From an uncultured Pseudomonadota bacterium (GTDB taxonomy: Bacteria > Myxococcota_A > UBA796 > GCA-2862545): DNA of 64,000 nucleotides. The DNA is taken from NCBI GenBank assembly GCA_913061235.1, contig CAJXTB010000027.1, positions 19,734 to 83,733 on the forward strand, given 5' to 3'. A model generated the notes under the pieces. It did no database searches, was not told the DNA's origin, and was given only the letters and a program-made list of their open reading frames with translations. Positions 61,888 through 64,000 of the stretch are shown in pieces (the stretch's first letter is position 1; each line of letters starts with the position of its first letter). Made by a program: the position numbers and the translations under genes.

Positions 61888-64000
61888 ATGACGACCGCAC
61901 CACTTGCCGAACAGCGCCCCTACGTCCACACCGAACATGGCGTAGACCGATCTGACCCGTACCACTGGTTACGCGGCAAGACTGACCCAGATGTCATTGC
62001 CCACTTGGAGGCTGAGAACGCTTGGTGTGAGGCCTCTATGGCACACACCGCCGACCTACAGACCGCCATGTACACCGAGATGCTCGGATACATCCAAGAG
62101 ACAGATTCCGGCGCCGAAATCCCCAACGGACCTTGGCAATACTACTCACGCACGGTCAAGGGTAAGCCCTACGCTATCCACTGCCGTCGACCTCGTGGTG
62201 GCGGAGATGAGCAGGTCCTGCTGGACGAGAATGTGCTCGCAGACGGTCTCGACTACTTCTCGTTGGGAGCGATGACCATCTCGCTGGATCACTCGCTGAT
62301 GGCCTACGCCGTCGACACGAATGGGTCCGAGCAGTACCGACTGAGAGTGCGCCACATCGACACCGGCGCACACCTCCCTGTGGACCTCGAGAACGTCCGG
62401 GCCAACGCCGTCTGGTCAACCGACAACCGCACCCTGCTGTTCACCGTCCCAGACGAAGCCGAGCGCCCTTGGCAGGTCTGGCAGACCGACGTCTACGCGC
62501 CTGAGCCCGCGTTGCTGTTCCAAGAAGACGACGCGCGCTTCTACACCAGCATCTCGCGCACCCGGTCAGATGCCTACATCGTCATCAGCACAGGCAGTCA
62601 CTCGACTTCGGACGTCCGCGTGATTCCCGCAGCGGACGTCACCCAGCCGCCCATTGCCCTGCAGGCGCGCAAAGACGGTGTCGAGGTCGAGGTCGTCCAC
62701 CAGCCCGGACGCTTCTTGATTCGGACCAATGACAATGCCGTCAACTTCAAGCTGTTGTCCGTCTCCGAAGACGCTCCCACCAAGAGCCCGACGACACTGG
62801 TTGGCCACGACAAAGACGTCTACCTAGCCGACGTAGACGCCTTCAAGGACCACCTCGTCCTGTCCTTGCGCAAGAACGGACTTCCACTGCTCCGGGTCCT
62901 TCCGAACACTGGCAAACCGCACGATATCGACGCCCCAGAGCCCACCTACGACCTATCAGGTGCGCGCAATCCGGAGTTCGACACCAAGCTCTTCAACTTC
63001 ACCTACACGTCGCTCAAGACACCCGGCACCGTGTTTGCCTACGACGTTGTCACCAAGAAGCGCGAGACGCTCAAAGTCCAGCCAGTTCCTGGCTATGACG
63101 CATCCACACTGGTCACCGAACGATTGTGGGCCACAGCGAAGGACGGCACCAAGGTGCCCATCAGCTTGCTCCGCAACAAGACCACCACGAAGGACGGCAA
63201 CAACCCCATGTTGCTGCTCGGCTACGGCAGCTACGGCATCTTGTACACACCAAGCTTCCGAAGCAGCGTGTTGTCCCTGCTCAAGCGAGGCTTTGTCTTC
63301 GCAATCGCGCACATTCGTGGCGGCGGTGAGATGGGCCGCGCATGGTACGAAAATGGGAAGTTCGAGCACAAGACCAACACGTTCAACGACTTCATTGCCT
63401 GCTCCGAGCACGTGATTGCCGAGAAGTGGACCTCCGCCAGCAAGCTGTGTGTGCAGGGTGGTAGTGCTGGAGGCCTGCTCATGGGTGCAGTCGTCAACGC
63501 ACGACCGAAGCTCTTCGGCGCCGCTATCTCTCGCGTTCCGTTCGTAGACATTGTCAGCACCATGCTCGACGAGACGCTTCCGCTGACCGTTATCGAGTAC
63601 GACGAGTGGGGAAACCCCAATGACAAAGACGTCTTCGACCGGCTGCTGTCCTACTCCCCGTACGACAACATCAGCGCGCAAGCCTACCCGCCCATCTTGG
63701 TCACGGCGGGCCTGAATGACCCACGCGTAGGCTACTGGGAACCCGCAAAGTGGGTCGCACGCTTGCGTGAACGTGGCACCGGAACCGCACCACTCTTGCT
63801 CAAGACCCACATGGGTGCAGGGCATGCCGGTGAGTCCGGTCGCTACGGTCGCCTCAAAGAGCTGTCGATGATCTACGCATTTGCGGTCGACCAAGTCGGG
63901 TTGACGTCGAAGCCGGCCAAGGTCGAGCCAGCTGCTGTCCCGGCAAAGAAAGCTGCCGCACCCGCGAAGAAAGCTGCCGCACCCGCGAAGAAAGCTGCCG
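61888..64000 (+). CDS. Oligopeptidase B-like S9 serine peptidase with Lys/Ala/Pro tail (3' partial)
   Basis: 704 codons are visible to the window end; the gene continues. AGGAGG four bases before the ATG. An N-terminal beta-propeller (residues about 60-400) is followed by the alpha/beta-hydrolase domain. The triad is Ser526 (GGSAGG), Asp611 (GLNDPRVGYWEP) and His646 (GAGHAGESGR). Segments GGGEMGRAWYENGK and GGSAGGLLMGAVVNARPKLF match oligopeptidase B, which cuts after Arg/Lys in small peptides. After the usual end a tail starts near residue 672 (KPAKVEPAAVPAKKAAAP), with a repeating AAPAKK unit, like histone-H1 tails. Cytoplasmic; the tail may bind nucleic acid (inference). Confidence 0.9.
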   Translation, partial: MTTAPLAEQRPYVHTEHGVDRSDPYHWLRGKTDPDVIAHLEAENAWCEASMAHTADLQTAMYTEMLGYIQETDSGAEIPNGPWQYYSRTVKGKPYAIHCRRPRGGGDEQVLLDENVLADGLDYFSLGAMTISLDHSLMAYAVDTNGSEQYRLRVRHIDTGAHLPVDLENVRANAVWSTDNRTLLFTVPDEAERPWQVWQTDVYAPEPALLFQEDDARFYTSISRTRSDAYIVISTGSHSTSDVRVIPAADVTQPPIALQARKDGVEVEVVHQPGRFLIRTNDNAVNFKLLSVSEDAPTKSPTTLVGHDKDVYLADVDAFKDHLVLSLRKNGLPLLRVLPNTGKPHDIDAPEPTYDLSGARNPEFDTKLFNFTYTSLKTPGTVFAYDVVTKKRETLKVQPVPGYDASTLVTERLWATAKDGTKVPISLLRNKTTTKDGNNPMLLLGYGSYGILYTPSFRSSVLSLLKRGFVFAIAHIRGGGEMGRAWYENGKFEHKTNTFNDFIACSEHVIAEKWTSASKLCVQGGSAGGLLMGAVVNARPKLFGAAISRVPFVDIVSTMLDETLPLTVIEYDEWGNPNDKDVFDRLLSYSPYDNISAQAYPPILVTAGLNDPRVGYWEPAKWVARLRERGTGTAPLLLKTHMGAGHAGESGRYGRLKELSMIYAFAVDQVGLTSKPAKVEPAAVPAKKAAAPAKKAAAPAKKAA

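Overview
The window looks like a chromosomal segment of a Myxococcota-type (former Deltaproteobacteria) bacterium. The support is a MYXO-CTERM-like sorting tail on a giant thrombospondin-3-repeat protein, many lipoproteins with short Asp/Thr-rich stalks, a MopE-type metal-binding-motif protein, paired DUF2330 proteins, a CarD regulator, a trypsin fused to Notch-type (LNR) repeats, and LexA-type boxes of the TGAAC-N4-GTTCA form. Base composition is GC-rich and fairly even. There is no rRNA, prophage, insertion sequence or CRISPR array. One tRNA (Pro, anticodon TGG) is present. The first gene (CitMHS/NhaD-like carrier) and the last gene (oligopeptidase B-like) run off the ends.

Layout. 1-4.4 kb: ion carrier, BtpA-family protein, MopE-like lipoprotein. 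4.5-8.9 kb: a small S24-like protein, a RecB/Cas4-like Fe-S nuclease, unrecognised proteins, and an intergenic stretch of about 670 bases with strong nested hairpins. 8.9-12 kb: error-prone polymerase DnaE2. 12.4-19.3 kb: lipoproteins, a cyclophilin, CarD, an Ig-like/beta-barrel surface protein. 19.3-26 kb: a tightly overlapping six-gene minus-strand operon (RDD, SpoIIM-like, multi-pass membrane protein, DUF4350, MoxR ATPase, DUF58). 26.1-32.4 kb: the 2100-residue TSP3 protein. 33.8-36 kb: imuA-imuB. 36.3-49.8 kb: RdgB, a cytochrome-like lipoprotein with a beta-barrel partner, a class-V aminotransferase, a TetR-regulated envelope operon, PLC-like lipoprotein, SufE, MoaB, TesB, an atypical Ser/Thr kinase, ApaG. 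49.9-64 kb: DUF2585 protein plus SSS symporter, membrane-anchored nuclease, tandem DUF2330 genes, tRNA-Pro, rhodanese lipoprotein, trypsin-LNR, soluble TPR histidine kinase, esterase, oligopeptidase B with a Lys/Ala/Pro-rich tail.

The most interesting theme is DNA damage. The ImuA-ImuB-DnaE2 translesion mutasome is split over two loci 22 kb apart. Both loci carry a matching LexA-type box, and a third, slightly degenerate box lies in front of the small S24-like gene next to the Fe-S nuclease. Four copies of a 110-250 bp element bounded by inverted arrays of a GGTCAGA heptad occur in the window, and all four touch these mutasome genes. A second 16-bp motif recurs upstream of imuA, the S24-like gene and a second nuclease gene. 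Together these suggest a coordinated damage-response regulon with a repeat family associated with it; this is inference from position and sequence likeness only.
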